Source: Burkholderiales bacterium Ga0077543 (lineage in GTDB: Bacteria; Pseudomonadota; Gammaproteobacteria; Burkholderiales; Burkholderiaceae_C). Taken from it: a stretch of 64,000 bases of DNA. The notes under the pieces were generated by a model. It saw only the letters and a list, made by a program, of their open reading frames with translations, had not been told where the DNA came from and did not search any database. The position numbers were made by a program, and so were the translations under genes. This document shows, in pieces, positions 9,890 to 19,159 of this stretch. Location: positions 26,134-90,133 of the forward strand of contig LNET01000117.1 of the NCBI GenBank assembly GCA_001464055.1, given 5' to 3'. How positions within the stretch are numbered: the first letter of the stretch is position 1; each line of letters starts with the position of its first letter.

Positions 9890-11650
9890 TCAGCCCGCAG
9901 GTGCCAGCTGCTGCTGCGCCTGGTAGTGCGTCAGGAACACCTGCCCACGCAGTTGCCTGAGCAGCTGTGTGTCCTTCAGCCTGTCCATCACCGGCCCCTT
10001 CACTTCGCTGAAGTGCAGCACCACGCCGGCATCCTGCAGGCGCTGGTCGATGGCCTCCAGGCTTTCCAGCGCGCTGGCGTCGATGTCGTTGATGGCCGAG
10101 CATTGCAGCACCACGTGCTTCAGCGCGGGCCGGCGGGCCAGTTCTTCGTTGATGCGGTCTTCCAGTGCGCGCACGTTGGCGAAGTACAGGCTTTCGTCCA
10201 CGCGCAGGCTCAGCAGCTGCGGGCTGGTCTGCACCTCGTGGCGCAGCACGTTGCGGTAGGACTCGGTGCCCGGCACCAGCCCCACCTCGGCGATGTGCGG
10301 CCGGCTGGTGCGGTGCAGGAACAAGGCCAGGCTGAGCAGCACGCCCGCGATCAGCCCGGCCTCCACCCCCAGGCCCAGCGTGAACAGCACGGTGGCCAGC
10401 ACGGCGGCGAAGTCGGGTTTCGAATAGGCCCAGGTGCGCTTGAAGATGCCCAGGTCGACCAGCGACAGCACGGCCACCACGATGGTGGCCGCCAGCGTGG
10501 CCTGGGGCACGAAGTAGAGCGCTGGCGTCAGCAGCAGCGCCGCCAGCAGGATGCCCGCCGCGGTGAAGATGCCGGCGGCCGGGGTCTGGGCGCCGGCGTC
10601 GTAATTCACCACCGAACGCGAGAATCCGCCCGTCACCGGGAAGCCCCCGCTGAAGGCCGCGCCCAGGTTGCTGGCGCCCAGGGCCACGAGCTCGCGGTCG
10701 GGTTCGATGCGCTGGCGGCGCTTGGCCGCCAGCGTCTGGCCCACCGAGACCGACTCGACGAAACCCACCACGCTGATCAGCAGTGCCGGCACGGCCAGCT
10801 GCTGCCACAGCCCCAGGTCCCAGCTGGGCAGGGTCAGCGGCGGCAGGCCCTGGGGCACGGTGCCGACGATCTTCAGCCCCTGTTCGTGCAGCCTGAACTG
10901 CCAGGTCACCCAGGCCGTCAGCGCAATCGCGGCCACCGGCCCGGCCTTGGCCACCACGTCGGCCAGCCCGGTGGGCAGGCCCAGCCGCACCAGCAGCGGC
11001 TTCAGGGCGCGACGGGTCCACAGCAGCAGGGCGACGGTGGCCCCGCCCATCACGGCGGTCACGGCGTGCACCTGGTCCAGCTGCCGCACCAGTCCCGAGG
11101 CCAGTTCGACGAAGTTGTGCCCCTCGACCCGAACCCCCAGCAGCGGCTTCAGCTGCCCGGCCGCGATCAGCAAGGCCGAAGCGGTGATGAAGCCCGAGAT
11201 CACCGGATGACTCAGGAAGTTGGCCAAAAAGCCCAGCCGCAGCAGCCCCATGGCCAGCAGCATCGCGCCCGACAGGAACGCCAGCGTGATGGCCACCGTC
11301 CAGTACTCGGGCGTGCCGGGCACGGCCAGGTTGCCGATGGCCGCGGCCGTCATCAGCGACACCACTGCCACTGGCCCCACGGCCAGCACCCGGCTGGTGC
11401 CGAACACCGCGTACAGCAGGAGCGGCGCGATGCTGGCGTACAAGCCCACCACCGGCGGCAGCCCGGCCAGCGATGCATAGGCCAGGCTCTGCGGGATGAG
11501 CATGATGGTGACGATGAGCGCCGCCATCAGGTCGCGGGTGAAGGTGCCGCGGTCGTAGCGGCGCCCCCAGTCCAGGATGGGCAGGTGGCTTGCCAGGCCG
11601 GTGGCCGGCAGGGCCCGGTTCACGGCCGCGGGGGCGGCGGGCTCGGTCAT
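9890..11650 (-). CDS. SulP family inorganic anion transporter with C-terminal STAS domain
   Basis: [43 protein letters not shown]-terminal [27 protein letters not shown]. Confidence 0.93.
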   Translation of the reverse strand: MTEPAAPAAVNRALPATGLASHLPILDWGRRYDRGTFTRDLMAALIVTIMLIPQSLAYASLAGLPPVVGLYASIAPLLLYAVFGTSRVLAVGPVAVVSLMTAAAIGNLAVPGTPEYWTVAITLAFLSGAMLLAMGLLRLGFLANFLSHPVISGFITASALLIAAGQLKPLLGVRVEGHNFVELASGLVRQLDQVHAVTAVMGGATVALLLWTRRALKPLLVRLGLPTGLADVVAKAGPVAAIALTAWVTWQFRLHEQGLKIVGTVPQGLPPLTLPSWDLGLWQQLAVPALLISVVGFVESVSVGQTLAAKRRQRIEPDRELVALGASNLGAAFSGGFPVTGGFSRSVVNYDAGAQTPAAGIFTAAGILLAALLLTPALYFVPQATLAATIVVAVLSLVDLGIFKRTWAYSKPDFAAVLATVLFTLGLGVEAGLIAGVLLSLALFLHRTSRPHIAEVGLVPGTESYRNVLRHEVQTSPQLLSLRVDESLYFANVRALEDRINEELARRPALKHVVLQCSAINDIDASALESLEAIDQRLQDAGVVLHFSEVKGPVMDRLKDTQLLRQLRGQVFLTHYQAQQQLAPAG

Positions 11651-12096
11651 GCAGTGGCTGGCGGCCGGCGCGACATCCGGTCGGTCAGCTCGAACAGGCC
11701 CATGCCGGCCAGCATGGCCACCACGAACAGCAGCGCCTTCGGTTCGCCGGCCGCCATCGACACGATGGCCGGGCCCGGGCAGAAGCCCGCCAGGCCCCAG
11801 CCGGCGCCGAACAGCAGCGCGCCCACCACCAGGGGCCGGTCGATGTCGCGCGACTTGGGCAGGTGCAGGGCGCCGCCCAGCAGGTTGGTGGTGCGCTTGC
11901 GGGCTGCCGTGAAGGCGAACAGACCCACGAGTACGGCGCCGCCCATCACGAAGGCCAGCGACGGGTCCCAGGCGCCGGCCAGGTCGAGGAAGCCGAGCAC
12001 CTTGCCCGGGTCGGTCATGCCAGAAATCATCAGCCCCCAGCCGAACAGCAGGCCGACGCCGAATTCCGTGGCGCGAAGCATGGTGGTGTTTTTCAT
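11647..12096 (-). CDS. YeeE/YedE-related (DUF6691) membrane protein
   Basis: GLLFGWGLMISGMTDPGKVLGFLDLAGAWDPSLAFVMGGA; GAGWGLAGFCPGPAIV. Confidence 0.87.
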   Translation of the reverse strand: MKNTTMLRATEFGVGLLFGWGLMISGMTDPGKVLGFLDLAGAWDPSLAFVMGGAVLVGLFAFTAARKRTTNLLGGALHLPKSRDIDRPLVVGALLFGAGWGLAGFCPGPAIVSMAAGEPKALLFVVAMLAGMGLFELTDRMSRRPPATA

Positions 12097-12118
12097 GATG
12101 AAGTTTCCTTGGCCGATG

Positions 12119-12556
12119 TCAGAACAGGTGGCGCAGGGCGTAGACCATCGCAAAGCCGGCGGCCATGAAGGTGCCGGTGGCCACCAGCGAACGGGGTGAC
12201 AGCCGCGACAGCCCGCAGACCCCGTGGCCGCTGGTGCAGCCCGAGCCCAGCCGCGTGCCGTAGCCCACCAGCAGGCCGGCGGCCACCACGGCCAGGGTGC
12301 CGGCGTCGATGCGCGCGGCGGCCAGCCAGCCGGCCGGCGCCAGCAGCCCCAGCGTGACCGGTGCGGCCAGCATGCCCAGCAGGAAGGCGATGCGCCAGCT
12401 GCTGTCGCCGGCGCGCGGCGGCATCAGGCCACCCAGGATGCCGCTGATGCCCAGGATGCGGCCGTTCAGCAGGATGAAGGCCGCCGAGGCCAGGCCCAGC
12501 AGCAGTCCGCCAGCCAGGCTCATCCAGGGGGTGAAGTGGGTCCAGTCGATGTTCAT
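12119..12556 (-). CDS. YeeE/YedE family sulfur-transport membrane protein
   Basis: [37 protein letters not shown] with the conserved [11 protein letters not shown] motif. Confidence 0.9.
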   Translation of the reverse strand: MNIDWTHFTPWMSLAGGLLLGLASAAFILLNGRILGISGILGGLMPPRAGDSSWRIAFLLGMLAAPVTLGLLAPAGWLAAARIDAGTLAVVAAGLLVGYGTRLGSGCTSGHGVCGLSRLSPRSLVATGTFMAAGFAMVYALRHLF

Positions 12557-12631
12557 GGTGGTGATTCAGGGTCGGTGGTGGGGGGGGGTCGGGCTTCGAC
12601 GCGGGCTGTAACGCGAGCTTCAACGCGAACT

Positions 12632-12949
12632 TCAGCGTGCGCCCTGGCAGAACTGTTCGTACAGGGTCTTCATCAGGGCCAGCGCCTGCGGGCTGCTCAG
12701 GCTGTAATGGATGTGCTTGCCATCGCGGCGCGTGCTCACCAGTTGCTGTTCGCGCAGCACGGTGAGCTGTTGCGACAGCGTGGGCTGAACGATGCCCAGC
12801 AGTTCCTCGAGCTCGCCGACGCGCTTCTCGCCCTGGGACAGTTCGCACAGGATGAGCAGCCGATCGGGGTTGGCCAGCACCTTCATCAGGCTGCAGGCCG
12901 CGCCGGCCGAGGCGCGCATCTCGCTCAGGGGCATGGTTGCCGTGCTCAT
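12632..12949 (-). CDS. ArsR-family regulator, BigR/SqrR-like (putative persulfide sensor)
   Basis: ANPDRLLILCELSQGEKRVGELEELLGIVQPTLSQQLTVLREQQLV wHTH; Cys35 and Cys101. Confidence 0.85.
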   Translation of the reverse strand: MSTATMPLSEMRASAGAACSLMKVLANPDRLLILCELSQGEKRVGELEELLGIVQPTLSQQLTVLREQQLVSTRRDGKHIHYSLSSPQALALMKTLYEQFCQGAR

Positions 12950-12990
12950 CGTGCCGTGGCCTCCAGGGGCAAGTCATTTAAGTTGAAGAT

Positions 12991-13025
12991 AGTTTATTGA
13001 CGAATGATTTGTTTGTCAATAAACT
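12991..13025. promoter_or_regulatory. BigR/SqrR-type operator dyad overlapping two divergent sigma70-like promoters
   Basis: AGTTTATTGAC-N13-GTCAATAAACT perfect 11-bp arms; TTGACG-N17-TAAACT on + and TTGACA-N17-TAAACT on -. Confidence 0.8.
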
Positions 13026-13054
13026 GATGCATCGATATCGCAAGGATGCGTCCC

Positions 13055-13939
13055 ATGACCACCGCCTCGGCCCCCAGCGCCAACCCCATCGTCCACGCCA
13101 TCTTCGACCCCGCCACCTGGACCGTCAGCTACGTGGTGCACAGCGGGCCGGGCTCGTCGTGCGTGCTGATCGACAGCGTGCTCGACTACGACCCCAAGGC
13201 CGGCCGTACCCGCACCGTGTCGGCCGACAAGCTGGTCGATTACGTGCGCGCCCACGACTTGCGGGTCGAATGGATCCTGGAAACCCATGCCCATGCCGAC
13301 CACCTGAGTGCCGCACCCTATCTGAGGCAGCAATTGGGCGGGAAGATCGCCATTGGCGATCAGATCACCCGGGTGCAGAAGGTCTTCAAGGGCCTGTTCA
13401 ACCTGGAGCCCGAGTTCCAGACCAACGGCCTGCAGTTCGACCGCCTGCTGGCCGACGGCGACACCGTGCAGGCCGGCGCACTCACTGGCCGCGTGATGGC
13501 GGTTCCCGGGCACACTCCGGCCTGCGTGGCCTACCAGTTCGGCGACGCCGTGTTCGTGGGCGACACCCTGTTCATGCCCGACGTGGGCACCGCGCGCTGC
13601 GACTTCCCGGGCGGCGACGCGCGCACGCTCTACGCCAGCACGCGCAAGCTGCTGGCCCTGCCGCCGCAGACCCGGCTGTTCATGTGCCACGACTATCCGC
13701 CGCCGGGCCGCGATGTGGCCTTCGAGTGCACCGTGGCCGATCAGCGTGCGCGCAACATCCACGTGCACGATGGCATCGGCGAAGCCGAGTTCGTGGCCAT
13801 GCGCACCGCGCGCGACGCCACGCTGGAAATGCCCACGCTGATCCTGCCGGCCGTGCAGATCAACATCCGCGCCGGTGAAATGCCGCCGAAGGAAGCCAAC
13901 GGCACGTCTTACGTGAAGATTCCCATCAACGCCCTGTGA
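13055..13939 (+). CDS. Metallo-beta-lactamase fold persulfide dioxygenase-like protein (Blh/ETHE1 type)
   Basis: ILETHAHADHLSAAPYLRQQ, GHTPACVAYQFGDAVFVGDTLFMPDVGTARCDFPGGDA, FMCHDY; SD AAGGA upstream of ATG 13055. Confidence 0.9.
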   Translation: MTTASAPSANPIVHAIFDPATWTVSYVVHSGPGSSCVLIDSVLDYDPKAGRTRTVSADKLVDYVRAHDLRVEWILETHAHADHLSAAPYLRQQLGGKIAIGDQITRVQKVFKGLFNLEPEFQTNGLQFDRLLADGDTVQAGALTGRVMAVPGHTPACVAYQFGDAVFVGDTLFMPDVGTARCDFPGGDARTLYASTRKLLALPPQTRLFMCHDYPPPGRDVAFECTVADQRARNIHVHDGIGEAEFVAMRTARDATLEMPTLILPAVQINIRAGEMPPKEANGTSYVKIPINAL

Positions 13940-13958
13940 AGCCGCCGAGGAACCGCGC

Positions 13959-14312
13959 ATGAGCTCCTTCGACCACCCTGCGCTCGTCCAGAGCATCAGC
14001 CATTCGCTGGCCAGCCTGCGCAAGTCGCAGCCCGAGGTGATGCAGGGCTTCGGCGCCCTGTCCAAGGCCGCGATGGCCGCCGGCGCCATTGACGAAACGC
14101 ACAAGGAACTGATGGCGCTGGCCATCGGCATCACCCAGCGCTGTTCGGGCTGCATCGGCTTTCACGTCAAGGCGCTGCGGCGGCTGGGCTGCACCCGGCA
14201 GCAGCTCGACGAGACGCTGGCGGTCTGCGTCTACATGGGCGGCGGCCCGGCCTTGATGTACGCCGCCGAGGCCGTGGCGGCCTGGGAAGCGTTCGCGCCC
14301 GCGGTTCCCTGA
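13959..14312 (+). CDS. Carboxymuconolactone decarboxylase/AhpD-like protein
   Basis: ELMALAIGITQRCSGCIGFHVKALRRLGCTRQQLDETLAV with CxxC. Confidence 0.88.
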   Translation: MSSFDHPALVQSISHSLASLRKSQPEVMQGFGALSKAAMAAGAIDETHKELMALAIGITQRCSGCIGFHVKALRRLGCTRQQLDETLAVCVYMGGGPALMYAAEAVAAWEAFAPAVP

Positions 14313-14351
14313 AGGTGCGGCGCGCCGGCCACAGGGTCGACGGGGCTGGGG

Positions 14352-15332
14352 CTATGGCTCCACGGGGGGCTTGGGGCCGGTTTTGGTCGTGGTCGTGTCG
14401 GCTTGCAGGCTGCGGTCGGGCGTCTTCTTGCGCGTGAGGGCTTCGCGCCGCGCCGAGCGTTGGGCGTCCAGCACCTGGCCATGTGCCCACCAGCGCAGGA
14501 ACTCTTCGGGCGTTTCCAGCGTGATGCGGCCCCAGGCGCCGGTGCGGAAGTCGTTGATGGCCACTTCGGCCGCCTTTTGCATGTTCACGCGGCCACCGGG
14601 CAGCAGGCCTCCGCGCTTGCGGCCCACCTCGGCCAGCAGGGCTTCGTCGCCCAGGGCCGCGATGTCGCCCAGCTTGTAGCGTTCCTGCAGGCGGTGGCCA
14701 TAGCGCGGGCGCACACTGGCCAGCAGGACCAGGGCGACTTCCTCCTCGTCGTAGGCATTGCGACCGATGCCGCCGCTGGCGGCCAGGTGGTAGCCGGTTT
14801 GTTCGACGGTGATGCGCGGCCACAGCATGCCCGGCGTGTCGAAGAGATAGACGTCACTGGCCAGCACCAGTTTCTGTTCGGCCTTGGTGATGCCGGGCTC
14901 GTCACCGGTCTTGGCCGAGCGCTGGCCCATCAGGGTGTTGATCAGGGTCGACTTGCCGACGTTCGGGATGCCGCAGATCAACACCCGCAGCGGCTTGACC
15001 ATGCCGCCGCGCAAGGGCGCCAGCGCGCGGCAGGCGGCCACCAGCTGCCGGGCCGGCGCGGCGGCACTCGCGTCCAGGCCCAGAGCACGCGTCGCGGCCT
15101 GGGCCTGGTAGTGGTCCAGCCACAGTGTGGTCAGTTCGGGGTCGGCCAGGTCCTGCTTATTCAGTACCTTCAACGCCGGCTTGCCTTGGGTCAGCTCGGC
15201 CAGCAGCGGGTTCGCACTGGAACCGGGCAGCCGGGCATCGAGCAGTTCGATGACGACGTCGATCTCGGGCAGCCGTTCGCTGATGGCCTTCCGGGTCGAA
15301 TGCATGTGACCGGGAAACCATTGGATGGGCAT
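14352..15332 (-). CDS. ylqF: Ribosome biogenesis GTPase YlqF/RbgA
   Basis: MPIQWFPGHMHSTRKAISERLPEIDVVIELLDARLPGSSANP; NKQDL; GIPNVGKSTLIN; circularly permuted GTPase. Confidence 0.93.
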   Translation of the reverse strand: MPIQWFPGHMHSTRKAISERLPEIDVVIELLDARLPGSSANPLLAELTQGKPALKVLNKQDLADPELTTLWLDHYQAQAATRALGLDASAAAPARQLVAACRALAPLRGGMVKPLRVLICGIPNVGKSTLINTLMGQRSAKTGDEPGITKAEQKLVLASDVYLFDTPGMLWPRITVEQTGYHLAASGGIGRNAYDEEEVALVLLASVRPRYGHRLQERYKLGDIAALGDEALLAEVGRKRGGLLPGGRVNMQKAAEVAINDFRTGAWGRITLETPEEFLRWWAHGQVLDAQRSARREALTRKKTPDRSLQADTTTTKTGPKPPVEP

Positions 15333-15480
15333 GGGGGCAGGGGCTTTCGCCGAAGAAGCGGGAGCCCGGATTGTGCGGCGTGTGCGTCGCGGCCTTGTCC
15401 TACGGGCCCATGGGTGCTGCGCACTGCCCCGCCTGGCCCAAGGCAGGCTACGGTGAGTGCAACCATCCAACGGAATCCCG

Positions 15481-15885
15481 ATGAACATCCTCATGGTCCT
15501 GACTTCGCACGACACGCTCGGCAGCACCGGTCGCAAGACCGGCTTCTGGCTGGAAGAGTTCGCCGCGCCCTATTACGTCTTCGAGGACGCCGGCGCCCAG
15601 CTGACCCTGGCTTCACCGCTCGGCGGCCAGCCGCCGCTGGACCCGAAGAGCGACGAAGCCGACGCCCAGACCGATGCCACCCGGCGCTTCAAGGCCGACG
15701 GCCAGGCCCAGGCGGCGCTGGCCCAAACCATGCTGCTGTCGGACGTCAAGGCGGCGAGCTTCGACGCCGTCTTCTATCCCGGTGGCCATGGGCCGCTGTG
15801 GGACCTGGCCGAAGACACGGGCCAGAATCCGGCCTCGTCCGCACCGGCAGCGCAAGCGCTGCTGGCACGCATCCAGAGCAGCTGA
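15481..15885 (+). pseudogene. DJ-1/PfpI (type 1 glutamine amidotransferase-like) protein, apparently internally deleted
   Basis: N-terminus MNILMVLTSHDTLGSTGRKTGFWLEEFAAPYYVFEDAGAQLTLASPLGG and YPGGHGPLWDLAED run directly into a C-terminal-type tail TGQNPASSAPAAQALLARIQSS; the nucleophile-elbow region is absent. Confidence 0.6.
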
Positions 15886-15904
15886 AACTTCCAGGTAAAG
15901 AATC

Positions 15905-17275
15905 ATGGCCTACATCAGTACCAATCCCTTCAACGGCAAGGTTCTGCAGCGCTTCGACGACGTTGGCGACGCAGCCCTGCAGCAAAAGCTGCAAGCCGCC
16001 CACGACTGCTTCGGCACCCATTGGCGCGACACCAGCTTCGAGCAGCGCCGCACCGTGATGAAGCAGGCTGCCGCGCTGATGCGCGAACGTGCACCGCAGC
16101 TGGCCGAACTGGTCAGCCTGGAGATGGGCAAGCTCATCGCGCAGAGCCTGGGCGAAGTTGCGCTCAGCGCCGCCATCCTCGACTATTACGCCGACCATGC
16201 CGAGGCCTTCCTGGCACCCGAGGTGCTGCCCACGTCAAGGGGCACGGCAGTGGTCGAAAGCCAGCCCTTGGGCGTGCTGCTGGGGGTGGAGCCCTGGAAC
16301 TACCCGTACTACCAAATTGCCCGTTTCGCCGCGCCGAACCTCATGGCCGGCAACGTGGTGATGGTCAAGCATGCCTCCAACGTGCCGCAGTGCGCACAGG
16401 CCTTCGAGCGCTTGATGCATGACGCCGGCCTGCCGCAGGCGGCCTATACCAACCTGTTCATCAGCACCGACCAGGTGGCCGGGCTGATCGACGATCCGCG
16501 CGTGCGGGCGGTGGCCCTGACCGGCAGCGAACGTGCGGGCGCCGTGGTGGCCGCGCGCGCAGCGCAGAACTTGAAGAAGTCCACGCTGGAGCTCGGCGGC
16601 AGCGACGCCTTCATCGTGCTGGAAGATGCCGACATGGCGCTGGCGCTGAAACACGCGGTCGCCGGCCGCATGGGTAACGCCGGGCAGGCCTGCACCGCGT
16701 CCAAGCGTTTCATCGTCGTCGACGCCGTCGCCGATGCCTTCCTCGACAAGTTCCAGACGGCGCTGTCGGCCTTCGTGCCCGGCGACCCGCTGGACAAGGC
16801 CACGACGCTGGCCCCGTTGTCCAGCGCCGCGGCGCTGGACACGCTGCTCAGGCAGGTGGACGAAGCCGTGGCCCATGGCGCACGCGTGCTGATGGGAGGC
16901 CAGGCCGTGGCGGGCTTGCCTGGCGCTTTCATGCAGCCCACGGTGCTGACCGACATCGACGCGGCGAACCCGGCCTACGCGCAGGAATTCTTCGGACCGG
17001 TGGCGCTGTTTTTCCGCGTGAAGGACGAGGCCGCGGCCGTGAAGCTGGCCAACGACTCGCCTTTCGGCCTGGGCGGTTCGGTCTTCACGACCGACATCGA
17101 CCGCGGCCGGCGCGTCGCGCGCGCCATCGACACCGGCATGGTGTTCATCAACTCTGCCGCCGCGTCGGCGCCCGAGCTGCCTTTCGGCGGGGTGAAGAAT
17201 TCAGGCTACGGACGTGAACTCTCACGCGCCGGCATCCTGGAATTCGTCAACCGCAAGCTCATTCGCGTGGCCTGA
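15905..17275 (+). CDS. NAD(P)-dependent aldehyde (succinate-semialdehyde type) dehydrogenase
   Basis: VEPWNYPYYQIARFAAPNLMAGN, LELGGSDAFIVLEDAD, GNAGQACTASKRFIV. Confidence 0.93.
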   Translation: MAYISTNPFNGKVLQRFDDVGDAALQQKLQAAHDCFGTHWRDTSFEQRRTVMKQAAALMRERAPQLAELVSLEMGKLIAQSLGEVALSAAILDYYADHAEAFLAPEVLPTSRGTAVVESQPLGVLLGVEPWNYPYYQIARFAAPNLMAGNVVMVKHASNVPQCAQAFERLMHDAGLPQAAYTNLFISTDQVAGLIDDPRVRAVALTGSERAGAVVAARAAQNLKKSTLELGGSDAFIVLEDADMALALKHAVAGRMGNAGQACTASKRFIVVDAVADAFLDKFQTALSAFVPGDPLDKATTLAPLSSAAALDTLLRQVDEAVAHGARVLMGGQAVAGLPGAFMQPTVLTDIDAANPAYAQEFFGPVALFFRVKDEAAAVKLANDSPFGLGGSVFTTDIDRGRRVARAIDTGMVFINSAAASAPELPFGGVKNSGYGRELSRAGILEFVNRKLIRVA

Positions 17276-17296
17276 ACGGGCCCGGCCGGTCTGATA

Positions 17297-17327
17297 CTTG
17301 CTGGAAGCGCAATGCGTAACCAGCAAG
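17297..17327. promoter_or_regulatory. Inverted repeat immediately upstream of zwf (possible RNA hairpin at the SD)
   Basis: CTTGCTGG-N15-CCAGCAAG; right arm overlaps the AAGGAG SD. Confidence 0.45.
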
Positions 17328-17337
17328 GAGTTGCACC

Positions 17338-18801
17338 TTGGCGAAAGTACCCTCCGGCGTCGGCCCGAGCCACCCGCAGGTGGTGGTGTTGTTCGGTGCC
17401 ACGGGCGACCTGGCGCGGCGCAAGCTGCTGCCGGGGCTGTACCACCTGGCCACATCGGGGTTCATCCCCGACTGCCGCGTCATCGGAGTGTCGCTGGACG
17501 ACATCGACGCCGATGGCTTCAGGCGGCTGGCGCGGCAGTCGCTGGGCGACTTTTCGAGCCGCTCGACCGATGACGCCGACTGGGCGGCCTTCGCGCAGCG
17601 ACTCGACTACGTCAGCCTGTCGGCCGGCCCCCAGGCCCTGAAGGCCGCGGTCGACGCGGCCGAGGCCAGCTTCGACACCGAAAGCCGGCGTCTGCACTAC
17701 CTGAGCGTGCCGCCGAGCGCAGCCCTGTCGGCGGTGCGCATGCTGGCCGAAGCACGGCTGGTCGAGCGCTCGCGCATCGTCATGGAAAAGCCCTTCGGCA
17801 CCGACCTGGCCAGCGCGGTGGAACTGAACGCCCGCCTGCACCAGGTCTTCGCCGAAGACCAGATCTTCCGCATCGACCATTTCCTGGGCAAGGAACCTGC
17901 GCAGAACATCCTGGCCTTCCGCTTCGCCAACGGCCTGTTCGAACCCATCTGGAACCGCAACTTCATCGACCACGTGCAGATCGACGTGCCCGAGACCCTG
18001 GGCCTGGCCCAGCGTGCCACGTTCTACGAACAGACCGGCGCTTACCGCGACATGGTGGTGACGCACCTGTTCCAGATCCTGGCCTTCATGGCGATGGAGC
18101 CACCCACGGCACTGGAACCGCAGCCCATCAGCGAGGAAAAGAACAAGGTCTTCCGCAGCATGTTGCCGATCCAGCCCGGCGACGTGGTGCGTGGCCAGTA
18201 CAGCGGCTACCGCGACGAGCCGGGGGTGGACGTGCAGTCAGAGACCGAGACCTTCATCGCGCTGAAGTGCTTCATCGACAACTGGCGCTGGGCCGGCGTG
18301 CCCTTCTTCCTGCGCACCGGCAAGAAGCTGGCCGAGGGCCAGCGCATCATCAGCATCGCCTTCCGCGAGCCGCCCAAGAGCATGTTCCCGCCGGGCTCGG
18401 GCGTGGGCGCTCAGGGCCCCGACCACCTCACCTTCGACCTGGCCGATGCCTCGAAGATGAGCCTGTCGTTCTACGGCAAGCGGCCGGGCCCGGGCATGCG
18501 GCTGGACAAGCTCAGCCTGCAGTTCGCCATGCACGACACCGGTCTTGCCGGCGAAGTGCTGGAGGCCTACGAACGCCTGATCCTGGACGCGATGCGCGGC
18601 GACCACACGCTGTTCAACACCGCCGAGGGCATCGAACGCTTGTGGCAGGTGTCGGTGCCGTTGCTCGAAGCCCCGCCGCCCGTGCGGCTGTACGCACCGG
18701 GTTCGTGGGGCCCGAAGTCGGTGCACCAGCTGATCGCCCCGCACGCCTGGCGGCTGCCGTTCGAGCGCAGCTGGCGCAGCCCGAACAGCACTGGCAACTG
18801 A
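17338..18801 (+). CDS. zwf: Glucose-6-phosphate 1-dehydrogenase
   Basis: [46 protein letters not shown] start in ORF track. Confidence 0.97.
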   Translation: MAKVPSGVGPSHPQVVVLFGATGDLARRKLLPGLYHLATSGFIPDCRVIGVSLDDIDADGFRRLARQSLGDFSSRSTDDADWAAFAQRLDYVSLSAGPQALKAAVDAAEASFDTESRRLHYLSVPPSAALSAVRMLAEARLVERSRIVMEKPFGTDLASAVELNARLHQVFAEDQIFRIDHFLGKEPAQNILAFRFANGLFEPIWNRNFIDHVQIDVPETLGLAQRATFYEQTGAYRDMVVTHLFQILAFMAMEPPTALEPQPISEEKNKVFRSMLPIQPGDVVRGQYSGYRDEPGVDVQSETETFIALKCFIDNWRWAGVPFFLRTGKKLAEGQRIISIAFREPPKSMFPPGSGVGAQGPDHLTFDLADASKMSLSFYGKRPGPGMRLDKLSLQFAMHDTGLAGEVLEAYERLILDAMRGDHTLFNTAEGIERLWQVSVPLLEAPPPVRLYAPGSWGPKSVHQLIAPHAWRLPFERSWRSPNSTGN

Positions 18802-18814
18802 AGGCCCGTGCCGT

Positions 18815-19159
18815 TCAGGGCGCGGTGGCTTCGAGCTTGATCGACGCGTACCAGGCGGCGAGGTTCTGGATGTCCTCGTCGCTCAGCGGCCTGGCGATCA
18901 CTGCCATGACCTCGTGCTTGCGTGCACCGCTGCGGTAGGCACGCAGCTGCGTGGCCAGATACATCGCGGGCTGGGCGGCCAGGTTGGGCGCGTCGGGCGC
19001 GGTGCTCAGGCCCAGCGGGCCGTGGCACACCGCGCATGCCGCCGCCTTGGCGCGGCCGGCCGCGGCGTCCTGCGCCACGGCCGGCCCGCTCATGCCGGCG
19101 GCCAGGGCCAGAGCGGCCCCGGCCGCCGCCACCTTGGCCTTGAAGGTGGCGCGCCGCAT
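18815..19159 (-). CDS. Class I c-type cytochrome
   Basis: Signal peptide, AACAVCHGPLGLSTAPDAPNLAAQPAMYLATQLRAYRSGARKH, C-terminal LSDEDIQNLAAWYASI; ATG overlaps the upstream stop. Confidence 0.9.
   Translation of the reverse strand: MRRATFKAKVAAAGAALALAAGMSGPAVAQDAAAGRAKAAACAVCHGPLGLSTAPDAPNLAAQPAMYLATQLRAYRSGARKHEVMAVIARPLSDEDIQNLAAWYASIKLEATAP

Noticed and set aside
9821-12199. 792-aa plus-strand ORF across SulP/DUF6691
   Set aside because: His/Gln/Arg/Gly-rich antisense frame; the real genes are on the minus strand.
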